A stretch of DNA of 64,000 nt from positions 1 through 64,000 of the forward strand of contig CAKZYA010000047.1 of NCBI GenBank assembly GCA_937883755.1, given 5' to 3'. The DNA is from an uncultured Flammeovirgaceae bacterium (GTDB lineage: Bacteria; Bacteroidota; Bacteroidia; Cytophagales; Cyclobacteriaceae). The translations under genes were made by a program, and so were the position numbers. Positions within the stretch are counted from its first letter, which is position 1. The number at the start of each line of letters is the position of its first letter. The notes under the pieces are model-generated. The model was not told where the DNA came from. It worked only from the letters and a program-made list of their open reading frames with translations, and ran no database searches. This document shows, piece by piece, positions 45,592 through 55,454 of this stretch.

Positions 45592-45617
45592 TCATTATTA
45601 ACTAAGCACATTACTTT
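45585..45617. terminator. Weak inverted repeat between two convergent stops
   Basis: AAAGTAAT (45585-45592) and ATTACTTT (45610-45617) are perfect inverse copies. They straddle the stops of the DUF4834 and FG-GAP genes and could act in both directions, but the stem is short and AT-rich. Confidence 0.25.
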
Positions 45618-48600
45618 CTGCGGTACATCAGTACCTCGTCATTATTCCGAGCCACCAGCATAGCTGGCTTTTGATTAAGCGGTAAAATGACGGCATCTCG
45701 TACTTCACCTTCTACCTGAATGCCCGACATAGCAGCAGATACTACCCGAAACCTTCGTTTACCCGTACCAATTAGAAATACTCCCTGGCTAGCATCGTGG
45801 CGACCCACCTGAGGCTTAAGCCCATAGAAATTTCCTCCTAGCCAAATGTCGGCGTGTCCGTCGCTATTCCAGTCAGTTACTGCAATGGCAAACACCGGGG
45901 CAACTTGCGCCTCAATCGGTAGAGCTTGCAATGAAAACTGAGTACCCTCGTTCCAAAGAATAGCACTTTCCAGATATTCAGCTTTGTAGGCAATAGAAGC
46001 TTCTCGAGTAGCTGGTGAGAATAAGGACTCGTAAGTTTGGCTAGCGTAATCTTCGTACTTTAAAATCTGTTTCCGTAGGTTGGGGAGTTGCTGCGTTAGC
46101 TCCATTTTGGTGGCAAAGGGATAGGCTTGATCATCTTCGGGCGCGTACCAGTTGAGTACGAATTCACTTTTATCGTTCTGATCAAAATCGTTGACGAACA
46201 TGGTAACTGGCTTTTGAGGCGAAGCTTTAAATTTTGAATTTAAACCCCAATTACCCAGCACGAAGTCCGCGTCACCATCCTGATCTAGATCAGCGGCTTC
46301 TATGCGTGTCCACCAGCCATTACTATTAGGTAGTTGTTGGGCTTCACCCAATTGTCCCTGGTTGTTTTTAAAGATATGTACCCCCATCCAGTCACCAACT
46401 ATCACCAAATCCTGATCCTGATCACCGTCGGTATCAGCCCAAACAGCATCAGTCACCATACCTACTCCAGCTAGCGACTCAGGAGTAACATCCTGCCATT
46501 TACCTTGATCGTTGACCAACAAAAAACTGCGCGGAGGTAAACCATAATTGCCCGGAATGCAGCGTCCGCCCAGAAAAAGATCAGTATCACCATCCGCATC
46601 AAAATCTTGTGCTTCTACCACGGAGAAGTTTCCGACAATAGGCGGCACTTGGTCATTATCTAAAGTAAAATTACCTCGCCCGTCATTCTCAAAGTAACGC
46701 AATGTAAATTGCTGTCCTCCCCGCTGATACTCATTACCTCCTGCTCCCAATACTAAATCCAGATCACCATCTCCGTCGTGGTCAAACAAAGCACCACAAC
46801 TGCTCTCAAAGCTTTTGGTAGCCTGAAAATCAGCTACGTTCATCAGACGAAATTTACCGCTAGAGGTTTGTACAAATAGCTTATCCGCATCGTCAATAGC
46901 TCCTAGTAAAATAAAATCCTCCCGTTGGTCGCCATTTACATCCCCAGTAACTACGCGGGGGCCTTCGGTAGAGAGCATTCGCCACAGCAAAATTTCGTGG
47001 TCAAAATCATTATAAGCATTTTCCTGATGCTGAGCTTTCCCCTGAATTACATCTTGGCTTACCTCAACAAAAGCCGGAGGAGGGGTACTAGCAATTTGGT
47101 CAGGCACTTCGGTGGCTTCAGCGTAGTTCAGCGTAATGGTTTGGTTAGCGGGAACCTGAGTAAGCATCTGACGTCTTCCATCAGGCCAAACTACTTCCAA
47201 TTGATCTGCCCTTTCCAGTGAGTCCAATCCGAAGATAAGATACGGCTCCACACTACTTTCAAATCCACGCGTGGTATAGTTCTCCAGGATTTGTAGCCCA
47301 GCCCGGGTTCGCAGGGTTACTTTCGCCCCAATACCAAAAGGGTTGGCAGCGTATCCACTAAACTTAATTTTCAGATGGTTATTAGCCGTTTGCTCGGTTT
47401 CGTTCCGATACACGAAGGCTGGCATATTCACATTATTGACTACCAGATCAAGATCACCGTCGTTGTCCAGATCACCGTAGGCGGCACCATTACTAAAGGA
47501 GGGCTGAGCTAGCCCTAGTGCTTCAGCTTGATTACTGAATTGCAAATTAGCGGTATTGGAAAAAGCAAAATTCTTCAATGGGTTAGAAGGCATTTTAGCG
47601 ATCAGAGCAGGGTAATCGACTTCTTCTTTCGCTGCCATCTTCCGATAAATATCATTATCATCCAGAAAATCCCGAAAATCCATGTACATCAGATCACGGT
47701 AAATTCCATTGCTCACAAACAGGTCTTTGCGTCCATCGTTCTCAAAGTCAAAAAACAAAGCTCCCCAACTCCAATCAGTAGCGGCTACTTTAGCTAACAT
47801 GCCTACTTCCTGGAAATCACCTTGCCCGTTGTTGAGATGCAAGCAATTCTGACCAATTTGGTAATGGTAATTGGCTCGGTATTTCATATTCTCTAGGTGA
47901 TACGGATCAAAAGCCGACATTGCCTTAAGCCGATAATTATCTCCCGCCAGCATATCGGTAGTAAAAATCTCAGGATGACCATCGTTATTAATATCCGCCA
48001 TATCGCCACCCATGCTAGAGATAGAACAGAAGTTGATGCGATCGATCAGCTCTTCTGAAAATGTACCATCGCCCTGATTAATGTATAGATAATCGCGCTC
48101 CCAAAAATCGTTACTTACGTAGATATCCGGGTAATGGTCATTATTGATATCACCAATCACCGTTCCTAGCCCAAAACCGATGGCACTACTATAGATTCCA
48201 GCCTCGGCAGTTACATCCGTGAAAGTATTTCCGTCGTTTCGGTATAGTTTATCCCCTCCTAGCTCATCGGGCTTATCCCGCATACTTTTGTAGAGGTCAA
48301 TCCGACTAGGGTCTTTAAAGCTATTATTAAGTAGATAGCAATCCAGGTCGCCGTCCATATCGTAATCGAAGAAGGCGGCTTGGGTAGAATACCCCTGATT
48401 GTTTAGTCCGTACTTTTCTGCTTCTTCTGTGAACAATGGGAGACCATCTTCAGTTAAGACTCCACTGTTGATGAACAGCTCATTTTCTTTATTGTCACCC
48501 GCTATATCCCCCGAATTACTCACGTAAATATCCAGCCAACCATCACCGTTTACATCAGCCATTGCTGCTCCGGTGCTCCAGGCTCGGGTTCCAGCTACTC

Positions 48601-49024
48601 CGGTTTGTTCGGTAATATCCTTGAAAGTAAAGTTACCTTGATTAAGATAGAGTCGGTTACCCTCCAGGTTAGCTGTGAAATACAAATCCGCTAGTCCATC
48701 ATTATTTACATCGCCGATGGCTACCCCACCCCCGTTGTAAAAATTCCGGTAGGTAAGAATATTGAAGTCTTTCTGATCCTCTACTGAGTTAACAAAGCCA
48801 ATACCAGTAGCTGTACTGTCTAGTAGTTGAAATAGGGTAGAGACTTGTTGCTCTTCTGATAGAGAATTTTCTTCATTAGTCGGTTGTGATTCACAGCCGA
48901 GAATAGCGACCGCCAAGTAATAAAGAAAAACAGGTTTTATAAGGTTACTGAAAATCCCCCTACCCCCTTTTCCTAAGGGGGAAACGCCCTTCATAAGTAT
49001 GATTGGAATGTTCACAATATTCAT
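45611..49024 (-). CDS. FG-GAP/VCBS-repeat lipoprotein with ASPIC/UnbV domain (CRTAC1-like)
   Basis: 1137 aa. The signal peptide is unusually long and ends in the lipobox AILGC (Cys44). Calcium-binding FG-GAP repeats recur through the protein (GDVNNDGLADLYFTANLEGN, GDINNDHYPDIYVSNDF, GDLDNDGDLDLVVNNV, and others), forming beta-propellers. An ASPIC/UnbV-type segment (about 575-650: NPFGIGAKVTLRTRAGLQIL, QLEVVWPDGRRQ) separates the N- and C-terminal propellers. Such proteins bind glycans or other ligands at the cell surface and are common in SusC/SusD loci. The signal n-region SPLGKGGRGIF is coded by a palindromic repeat. An in-frame Met at 48994 is an alternative start. Confidence 0.88.
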   Translation of the reverse strand: MNIVNIPIILMKGVSPLGKGGRGIFSNLIKPVFLYYLAVAILGCESQPTNEENSLSEEQQVSTLFQLLDSTATGIGFVNSVEDQKDFNILTYRNFYNGGGVAIGDVNNDGLADLYFTANLEGNRLYLNQGNFTFKDITEQTGVAGTRAWSTGAAMADVNGDGWLDIYVSNSGDIAGDNKENELFINSGVLTEDGLPLFTEEAEKYGLNNQGYSTQAAFFDYDMDGDLDCYLLNNSFKDPSRIDLYKSMRDKPDELGGDKLYRNDGNTFTDVTAEAGIYSSAIGFGLGTVIGDINNDHYPDIYVSNDFWERDYLYINQGDGTFSEELIDRINFCSISSMGGDMADINNDGHPEIFTTDMLAGDNYRLKAMSAFDPYHLENMKYRANYHYQIGQNCLHLNNGQGDFQEVGMLAKVAATDWSWGALFFDFENDGRKDLFVSNGIYRDLMYMDFRDFLDDNDIYRKMAAKEEVDYPALIAKMPSNPLKNFAFSNTANLQFSNQAEALGLAQPSFSNGAAYGDLDNDGDLDLVVNNVNMPAFVYRNETEQTANNHLKIKFSGYAANPFGIGAKVTLRTRAGLQILENYTTRGFESSVEPYLIFGLDSLERADQLEVVWPDGRRQMLTQVPANQTITLNYAEATEVPDQIASTPPPAFVEVSQDVIQGKAQHQENAYNDFDHEILLWRMLSTEGPRVVTGDVNGDQREDFILLGAIDDADKLFVQTSSGKFRLMNVADFQATKSFESSCGALFDHDGDGDLDLVLGAGGNEYQRGGQQFTLRYFENDGRGNFTLDNDQVPPIVGNFSVVEAQDFDADGDTDLFLGGRCIPGNYGLPPRSFLLVNDQGKWQDVTPESLAGVGMVTDAVWADTDGDQDQDLVIVGDWMGVHIFKNNQGQLGEAQQLPNSNGWWTRIEAADLDQDGDADFVLGNWGLNSKFKASPQKPVTMFVNDFDQNDKSEFVLNWYAPEDDQAYPFATKMELTQQLPNLRKQILKYEDYASQTYESLFSPATREASIAYKAEYLESAILWNEGTQFSLQALPIEAQVAPVFAIAVTDWNSDGHADIWLGGNFYGLKPQVGRHDASQGVFLIGTGKRRFRVVSAAMSGIQVEGEVRDAVILPLNQKPAMLVARNNDEVLMYRRK
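48951..48988 (-). repeat. Palindromic C/G-rich repeat, copy 3 (inside a coding sequence)
   Basis: On the minus strand: TTTCCCCCTTAGGAAAAGGG then GGTAGGGGGATTTTC. It is the same element as copy 1 (18750-18785) with few changes, and it codes for SPLGKGGRGIF inside the signal peptide of the FG-GAP lipoprotein. Confidence 0.75.
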
Positions 49025-49042
49025 AAGCAGATGAATTATTTG

Positions 49043-50545
49043 TTAATCTAGAGGAGGGAAGACTCCTCTTCCATCGGAACCCATATACTCTCCCCAAAGT
49101 ACGGGTTTCTTCATTGGGATTCCCATATCAAGCCGCTTCACGGTCATACCCAGAAAGCGGAATAAGTCATTGGCGTTGTAGTACTGAGGATAAACCACAT
49201 CTAAGTAATTATCTTGATCAAGATCACCTAACCAGGGGGTTGAGTAGAAATTTTTAAACCCTTCAGTTTTATCCAGTACTTGTTGGCGGTCATGGGCAAA
49301 ATCTAGCACCACTAACTGACTATTCATCGTAGCCGGTGATCGGACGTCTTCCGTTAGTTGAGTAGCGCAGTCGTACTCTCCAATACTCAAAATAGCTTCA
49401 TCCCAACCGTCATTATTAATATCGTATACTACCGGAGAGGTTAAAGAGAAGCAACCGATAGAATCTTGGTAGGCGATGGTGCCATCTTTCCCGTTGAGCA
49501 CTACTTGCGTAGCAATGGTATAATCCGGCCAAGTGCCCTGGCTCATAATCGCCAAAAAATCGGGTGTATTGTCACCTGTAAACTGGCCCACGGCAAAACC
49601 GTTGCTGCATTCCATCTGGGGGAACGAACGATTCCAGATAGTTTCTAGCGTATTGCCATTAATTGCGTGAACTTGACTAGCGTGGGAAGCCACGATAATA
49701 TCGAGGTAGCCATCCTGCGTGATGTCAGCAATTACCGGAGGAGCAATAAAGCCATGAGTTTCTTCACTGGCTAGTACTGTGGCGTTTTTTATTTTTCGTA
49801 CTTTCAGATCAGCTAAGGTAGTTTGGTAAAGATTACCTCCAGCGGTTTCGCCACCCGTGCCAAAAATTACCGTAGCTTCTTCGCTACCAGGTTGGGTAAA
49901 GCAGAGCGGCGACATATATGATTCCTGCCCATCGGGCATAGTATCCGCTGCTAAAATATTACCCGATTGCAGATCAAATAACATCAATACTCCCGGAAAA
50001 CGGTCGTCAGTCGAACCCGGCAATGCATCCCAATTACCGCCGTTGACCGTCAGTAAATCGGGGTATCCATCATTATTTTGGTCTGGGACTAAGGTACTAT
50101 TATAGAAGTTGTAGCGAGCGTACTGTAGAATTGAATCGTCCTTAAACTTGTACTCATATTTCCAGATGAATTCACCATTGGTGCCATTGAGTGCCATCAA
50201 GTTATGATTTCGACCACCAATAAGTACATCATTTACACCGTCGCCCGTAATATCATAGAAAGTGGCAGAACCAACTATACTCGCAGTAGCGTCTTGCTGC
50301 CACAGAAGTTCACCAGACTTTCCATCTAGCGCAACCACGCCATAGTCAGTGGGTGCGATTTCTTCAGTACCGGCTCCCATCACAATATCTAGTACTCCGT
50401 CCCCATTTAGGTCAGTGGTTTTAGGCGAAGATTGAGAACCAATCTGATACAAAGATTGCGACCAAAGCAGTCTCGCATCTCTAGATTGGCTACAAGCGAC
50501 GAGTAGCCCTAAAAGTAAAGAGTAAATAGTAGTTTTAATCATCAT
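49043..50545 (-). CDS. FG-GAP/PQQ-like beta-propeller lipoprotein
   Basis: 500 aa with signal MMIKTTIYSLLLGLLVAC, lipobox LVAC. The repeats combine FG-GAP calcium loops (TDLNGDGVLDIVMGAG, YDITGDGVNDVLIGG, ADITQDGYLDIIVA) with PQQ-enzyme-type strands (VVALDGKSGELLWQQDAT, LMALNGTNGEFIWKYEY). No cofactor-binding enzyme motif is evident, so it is likely a structural or glycan-binding surface propeller. It lies between susD and the large FG-GAP gene on the same strand and follows the terminator after susD by 49 bp. Confidence 0.85.
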   Translation of the reverse strand: MMIKTTIYSLLLGLLVACSQSRDARLLWSQSLYQIGSQSSPKTTDLNGDGVLDIVMGAGTEEIAPTDYGVVALDGKSGELLWQQDATASIVGSATFYDITGDGVNDVLIGGRNHNLMALNGTNGEFIWKYEYKFKDDSILQYARYNFYNSTLVPDQNNDGYPDLLTVNGGNWDALPGSTDDRFPGVLMLFDLQSGNILAADTMPDGQESYMSPLCFTQPGSEEATVIFGTGGETAGGNLYQTTLADLKVRKIKNATVLASEETHGFIAPPVIADITQDGYLDIIVASHASQVHAINGNTLETIWNRSFPQMECSNGFAVGQFTGDNTPDFLAIMSQGTWPDYTIATQVVLNGKDGTIAYQDSIGCFSLTSPVVYDINNDGWDEAILSIGEYDCATQLTEDVRSPATMNSQLVVLDFAHDRQQVLDKTEGFKNFYSTPWLGDLDQDNYLDVVYPQYYNANDLFRFLGMTVKRLDMGIPMKKPVLWGEYMGSDGRGVFPPLD

Positions 50546-50593
50546 TCAAGCCCTAGCTGATATGTTCAGCATTCCATCGCAGGTAAAAAACAA

Positions 50594-50625
50594 ATAGCGG
50601 CACCGAAAAATTTCAGTGCCGCTAT
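50594..50625 (-). terminator. Intrinsic terminator after the SusD gene
   Basis: Perfect 10-bp stem ATAGCGGCAC (50594-50603) / GTGCCGCTAT (50616-50625) with a 12-nt loop. On the minus strand it is followed by TTTGTTTTTT. It ends or attenuates susC-susD transcription, so the downstream lipoproteins would be made at a lower level or from their own promoter. Confidence 0.8.
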
Positions 50626-50650
50626 CATTGCTAAGTGTGATGTTCACCGA

Positions 50651-52189
50651 TTAGTTCACATCCCACCACATACGGGTCATTACGTCATCTGGTAGAGTAC
50701 CACCCTCCTGAAGGTTGGGGTTGCTGGCCACCTCAATGGAGAAGTATTCAATTCGGCGGAATATTTGTCCGCCCGAAACATTACCTGGATAGTTTACTGG
50801 AGTAAGCTGAGGGAAGCCCGTTCGGCGCCAGTTACTGTAGGCCTCGTACCACTGCATAAAGTTGGCAGCCCAGTGGTGTTCGCCAATCATTTCTTCGGTA
50901 CCATCAAACGGATTAGCTGCTAGGTAAGCATCTACCTCAGCATCAGTTACTGAAAGTGACTCGTCAAAGATAGTCCACTGCTGCATAGAACCTCGTACTC
51001 CGGCATTAAAGTGCTCTTCCGCACTTCCACTTGCCCAGCCCTTCAGAATAGCTTCAGCTTGTAAGAATTCTACTTCTGCATAAGTCATAAAGATGAACGG
51101 ATCATCAACATCTAGCATAGCTGGGTTGAGGCGAGAGTACGTTAATTCCCGGTCAATAGTCTCAGTAGTTCCTTCAAACTCTCGAATGGTTTCGGCATCA
51201 AATCCGTTAGGCATTCCTTTCTGGGCATCATAGTCGGTGATGTAGGGTCCACCCCATATTCCGATACCACCACTGTAGATCATTAGGCGGGGATCGTTCC
51301 GATCCTTTAGCCAATCAACCAGCGTTTTACTCAGCATATTATTCGCTCCCCAATCATCAGGAATCATGGCTCGGGAAATACCGTTCTGGTTGAACCACTG
51401 GCTAGGGCCAGCCGCCATCTGTAGCCATGCCATATCCTCGTTACTTTCCATTACGCCCCCGGCGAGAGCTTTTTGTACATACTCTTGAGCCGTAGCGGGA
51501 TCTACGTTGGAAATCCGCATAGCTAAACGAAGCATTAAGGAGTTAGCAAACTTTTTCCACTTATCGAAATCGCCACCGAATATAAGATCAGCGTTACCCA
51601 CTTCATCGGGACCAGTACCAATAGTATTGGCAGCGGTCTCTAACTTGGCTAGCATATCTTTGTAGATAAGCTCCTGATCATCGTACTTAGGAAAGAAGAT
51701 TCCATCAACCCCTGAGTTGGCTTCAGTGTAAGGCACATTTCCGTGCAGATCAGTTACGATATGCATCGGGACTATGTACATTATCTGTGCCATGTGGTGC
51801 AGATTTGTCCAGCTAGGATTGGTTCCCTCGGGTCCAGTTTGCCGGATTACCTCGGCTAGCGTTTTTAAAGCATTTGGATAGAAAAACCGCATGGTTCCAT
51901 CAAAACTATCCAGGTGGCGCATGTATTTATCTCCCGAACCACGCTCACCACCTATTTGCAGTGTGGCCATCTGCTGAATCAGACCAGAGGCTAAATTCAA
52001 ATGTACCCTTCCGTTAATGAAACGGTTTTCCGCCGACTGCACTGTACCCTGGGAGAACATAAACTTCCAGTCTAGTTCCAGAGCCGCCGTGGGGTCATCG
52101 TTTAATGCTACTAACTCATCATTATCGCAGCCAGATAGGGGTATCAGGCAGATGGTAGCGAAGAGTAGTGCTATACTTAAGTATTTCAT
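50651..52189 (-). CDS. SusD/RagB-family nutrient-binding lipoprotein
   Basis: 512 aa, signal MKYLSIALLFATICLIPLSGC with lipobox LSGC. SusD-like TPR scaffold. Landmarks include DLHGNVPYTEANSGVDGIFF and YDDQELIYKDMLAKLETAAN, EDMAWLQMAAGPSQWFNQNG, AEVEFLQAEAILKGWASGSA and AANFMQWYEAYSNWRRTGFP. The pattern (DLxGxVPYxEA) is that of the SusD-like 2 group, often tied to non-starch substrates such as peptides or glycans. It lies 28 bp downstream of SusC, with which it forms the transport pair. Confidence 0.93.
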   Translation of the reverse strand: MKYLSIALLFATICLIPLSGCDNDELVALNDDPTAALELDWKFMFSQGTVQSAENRFINGRVHLNLASGLIQQMATLQIGGERGSGDKYMRHLDSFDGTMRFFYPNALKTLAEVIRQTGPEGTNPSWTNLHHMAQIMYIVPMHIVTDLHGNVPYTEANSGVDGIFFPKYDDQELIYKDMLAKLETAANTIGTGPDEVGNADLIFGGDFDKWKKFANSLMLRLAMRISNVDPATAQEYVQKALAGGVMESNEDMAWLQMAAGPSQWFNQNGISRAMIPDDWGANNMLSKTLVDWLKDRNDPRLMIYSGGIGIWGGPYITDYDAQKGMPNGFDAETIREFEGTTETIDRELTYSRLNPAMLDVDDPFIFMTYAEVEFLQAEAILKGWASGSAEEHFNAGVRGSMQQWTIFDESLSVTDAEVDAYLAANPFDGTEEMIGEHHWAANFMQWYEAYSNWRRTGFPQLTPVNYPGNVSGGQIFRRIEYFSIEVASNPNLQEGGTLPDDVMTRMWWDVN

Positions 52190-52217
52190 TTCTATTACTC
52201 TTTAGTTTATTACTTGA

Positions 52218-55200
52218 TTAAAATTTGGCGCTCACATTAAATCCGAAAGAGCGGGTTTGTGGAACTCCAAAGTATTCCAATCCTTGTGAATTGGTATTGT
52301 TGTAGGTTGATTCGGGATCAACATTCTCCAGGTTGGTATACAAAAGAAGTAGGTTTCGTCCTACAAACGAAAGCCGTACGGATTGTAGTGGAGTGTTGGC
52401 TAGTAAGCTGGTGGGCAAACTGTAGCCTAAGCTCAACTGCCGAAGCTTGGCAAAGGAAGCATCGTAGATAAAGCGGTCAGCAAGTCCAGAGTATGCTCCC
52501 CAGAATGCTGGAATTTCAGTTTCATCTAACGTCTTGGTAAACGCCTCACCATCTTGGTTAACTCCAGTAACGGTTAGTGACTCCCGTCCTTCGGATACAA
52601 AACCTAGTCCAGAAGTAGGTTCTACGGTCATTCTATGCTGACCAGAGCCTACGAAACGGGCATTAGATCCAGAGTAGAGTTCTCCACCTGCCTTAAAGTC
52701 AACGAGGAAGTCCAGATATATGCCCTTGTAGGTAAAGGTATTCGTTAAACCCCCAATGTATTTATGAACTCCGTTTCCTAATATAGAGGTTTCGCTAGAG
52801 CGTATTGGCTGTCCGCTATCTTCGTTGAATACGGGTTGGCCGTTAATCATTTGTTGGGTAAATCCGGTAATAGTACTAAACCGCTGCCCTACAATATTCT
52901 CGGTAAAAGCCGATCGGGTACGAGGTTCCCCAGTCTGAAATCTTTCAATTCCGGGCGAAAGGGCAATTACCTTATTATTGTTCAGCGAGAAGTTAAAGCG
53001 CACATCCCAAGAGAAATTGGTCTTTTGAATAGGAGTACCCGTCAACAATAGCTCGATACCGTTGTTTTCCATCTCTCCGATGTTGATGGTAGTAGCCTCA
53101 AAACCAGAAGTCCGTGAAATCTGAGCGTTTAGAATATCATCGGTGGTTCTCTGCTGGTAGTAGGTGAAGTCAACTCCTAAACGATTACTTAAGAACCGTA
53201 GATCAACTCCTACTTCAAACTCCGTAGAGGTTAGGGGAACCAGCAATTGGTTAGGGATTGAGTTTTGGGAAATACTAGCAGTAGGCTGATCCAAGTGACC
53301 TTGTCCCAAACTATACGTCAGAGCTAAGCGGTAAGGGTCAGTGTCGCCACCTACCTGCGCCCAAGAAGCGCGTAGTTTACCGAAAGGGAGGATATTGCCA
53401 TCTGCCAATCCAAACAACTCAGAAAACACAAAACTACCTCCGATAGAAGGGTAAAGTATACTATTCGTTTCTGGGTTCAACGTTGAAAACCAATCGTTTC
53501 GGGCAGTACCTGTCAGATAGATTATATCCTTGAAACCAACGTTCACTGAACCAAAAACGGAGTTGATACCCTTTTCATTAAAGGCATAAGAAGGGTTCTG
53601 GTTCGCCAAATTGGCAAAAGTGTTGAAGAACGGAATGTTAAAGTTACTACCACTCAATTGCAATCTCTCGAAAGATCGGCGCATGATGTTAGCACCCACA
53701 AAAGCATCCACTGAAATATCGCCGTAACGGTCATTGAATCCGATGATCCCTTCTATATTTGTCTCTCTTATTCGGTCTTCTCGCTCCCTCATGCTACCTC
53801 GGCGCTGATAACCCGTACCAAACGGAGTCAAGTCAGTTTCTCTACGAGTATACCAATCCATGCTGAATCGCCCCTGAGCGTACAAGAAGTCAGTGACATC
53901 AAAGCGTACTACGTTAGAGGTAATGATACGGTCGCGGACGTCATCGTTTTCAAACTGATGGGCAGCCCACCAAGGATTCTGGTTCCAGAGGTTATTAGAT
54001 ATCTGTAATTCTTCGCCAGAACCTTTACCATCGAATGTTGTTACCCCATCCGGAACGGCACCTGGCTTATTAGGATCACCTCTAAGGTCATCTACATCGT
54101 AGTTGTTAGGTAATCTTACCAATCCCTGAGGAGCATTACCGGGTGAGTCAGCTAACCGTGGTCGGTTCTGGGCGTTCTCGTTAGAATACAAAACCTTGGA
54201 GGTAACGGTTATGCGGTCAGCGTACTTACCATTGTAAGATAAGGTTACGTTGTTTCGGGTGAAGCCGGATTCAGGGATGATACCTTCATTATCCAGACGA
54301 GAGAAGTTTAGGCGAACCCGCTGATTCTCGCTTCCTCCCGAAAACCCAATGGTGTTAGTAAAAGTAGTTCCTATACGATAAAATGCATCAAGATTATCGC
54401 CCACATTGGAATAAGGGCGCTCTACCCCGTCAAACTGAGGAACCAAGCTACCGTCTAAGCGGCTGCCCCAGTCACCAGTTCCGAATTCAAAAGCCTCTTG
54501 AGCAGTAGTAGGTCTACGCCCCTGAGTTCCCTGTCCGTACTGATCCTGGAAATCAAATAGATCAATTATATCCTCAAATACGAAGTTAGAGTTAAAGTCA
54601 ACGCCAATACCACTACGAGCCTTGCCACTTTTAGTAGTGATGAGGATTACCCCGTTAGAAGCTCGCGAACCGTAGAGTGCGGCAGCATTGGCTCCTTTCA
54701 GCACACTGATGTTCTCAATATCATCAGGGTTAATACTAGAAGTCCCATCTCCTTCATCGGAACCACCCCACAGACCAGCTTGACCAAAACCCGAGTTGTC
54801 CATGGGTACTCCGTCAATAACGTACAGCGGCTGGTTATTACCGGCTAGCGATACGTTACCCCGAATAATTACCCGGCTAGAACCTGCTGGTCCCGAGGCA
54901 ATATTGCTGACGTTAACTCCAGCAACTTTACCCGCTAAGGAATTAGCTAGGTTAATTTCCCGGGCTTCTTGAAAGCTTTCTCCTGCTACTTCTTCTACCG
55001 AGTAGCTGAGCGATTTTTCGTCTCGCTCTACCCCAAGGGCAGTTACTACCACTTCGGTGAGTTGCTGTACATCAGCTTCTAATGCGAGATCCACTGTGGA
55101 TCGGTTACCCACGGCTACGTCTTGCGTAGTGTAGCCAATAGATGAAAAGGTTAGAACCGGATTGTCTCCGGAAACGGTAATCACATAATTACCGTCAATG

Positions 55201-55361
55201 TCAGTCACGGTACCAATGGTAGTTCCTTTCACCAGAACGTTTACGCCTGGCAATGCAGAATTTTCTTCGGCATCCGTAACTTTCCCGCTGACTTGGCGCT
55301 GCGCCCATGCGTAGGACACACTTACCGTCAGCAGTAGCAAAACGAGTAGTCGTTTTCTCAT
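52218..55361 (-). CDS. SusC/RagA-family TonB-linked outer-membrane protein
   Basis: 1047 aa. Signal peptide (1 to about 20, ending AWAQ), CarboxypepD_reg-like domain (about 22-105: RQVSGKVTDAEENSALPGVN, VKGTTIGTVTDIDGNYVIT), plug domain (about 115-240, with NVSLAGNNQPLYVIDGVPMD and NPDDIENISVLKGANAAALY) and barrel to the last residues SFGFNVSAKF. It moves oligomers caught by SusD through the outer membrane. No sigma/anti-sigma pair or hybrid kinase is nearby. The substrate cannot be inferred since no glycoside hydrolase or peptidase lies in the locus. Confidence 0.96.
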   Translation of the reverse strand: MRKRLLVLLLLTVSVSYAWAQRQVSGKVTDAEENSALPGVNVLVKGTTIGTVTDIDGNYVITVSGDNPVLTFSSIGYTTQDVAVGNRSTVDLALEADVQQLTEVVVTALGVERDEKSLSYSVEEVAGESFQEAREINLANSLAGKVAGVNVSNIASGPAGSSRVIIRGNVSLAGNNQPLYVIDGVPMDNSGFGQAGLWGGSDEGDGTSSINPDDIENISVLKGANAAALYGSRASNGVILITTKSGKARSGIGVDFNSNFVFEDIIDLFDFQDQYGQGTQGRRPTTAQEAFEFGTGDWGSRLDGSLVPQFDGVERPYSNVGDNLDAFYRIGTTFTNTIGFSGGSENQRVRLNFSRLDNEGIIPESGFTRNNVTLSYNGKYADRITVTSKVLYSNENAQNRPRLADSPGNAPQGLVRLPNNYDVDDLRGDPNKPGAVPDGVTTFDGKGSGEELQISNNLWNQNPWWAAHQFENDDVRDRIITSNVVRFDVTDFLYAQGRFSMDWYTRRETDLTPFGTGYQRRGSMREREDRIRETNIEGIIGFNDRYGDISVDAFVGANIMRRSFERLQLSGSNFNIPFFNTFANLANQNPSYAFNEKGINSVFGSVNVGFKDIIYLTGTARNDWFSTLNPETNSILYPSIGGSFVFSELFGLADGNILPFGKLRASWAQVGGDTDPYRLALTYSLGQGHLDQPTASISQNSIPNQLLVPLTSTEFEVGVDLRFLSNRLGVDFTYYQQRTTDDILNAQISRTSGFEATTINIGEMENNGIELLLTGTPIQKTNFSWDVRFNFSLNNNKVIALSPGIERFQTGEPRTRSAFTENIVGQRFSTITGFTQQMINGQPVFNEDSGQPIRSSETSILGNGVHKYIGGLTNTFTYKGIYLDFLVDFKAGGELYSGSNARFVGSGQHRMTVEPTSGLGFVSEGRESLTVTGVNQDGEAFTKTLDETEIPAFWGAYSGLADRFIYDASFAKLRQLSLGYSLPTSLLANTPLQSVRLSFVGRNLLLLYTNLENVDPESTYNNTNSQGLEYFGVPQTRSFGFNVSAKF

Positions 55362-55454
55362 GGAAAGTAGATTTAGGTTATTAAAAAGAATATATAAAAC
55401 TATAAAAGGCTATTAAAATATTAGCAAAGCGAGGATTACTTGCGATCTTATTAT

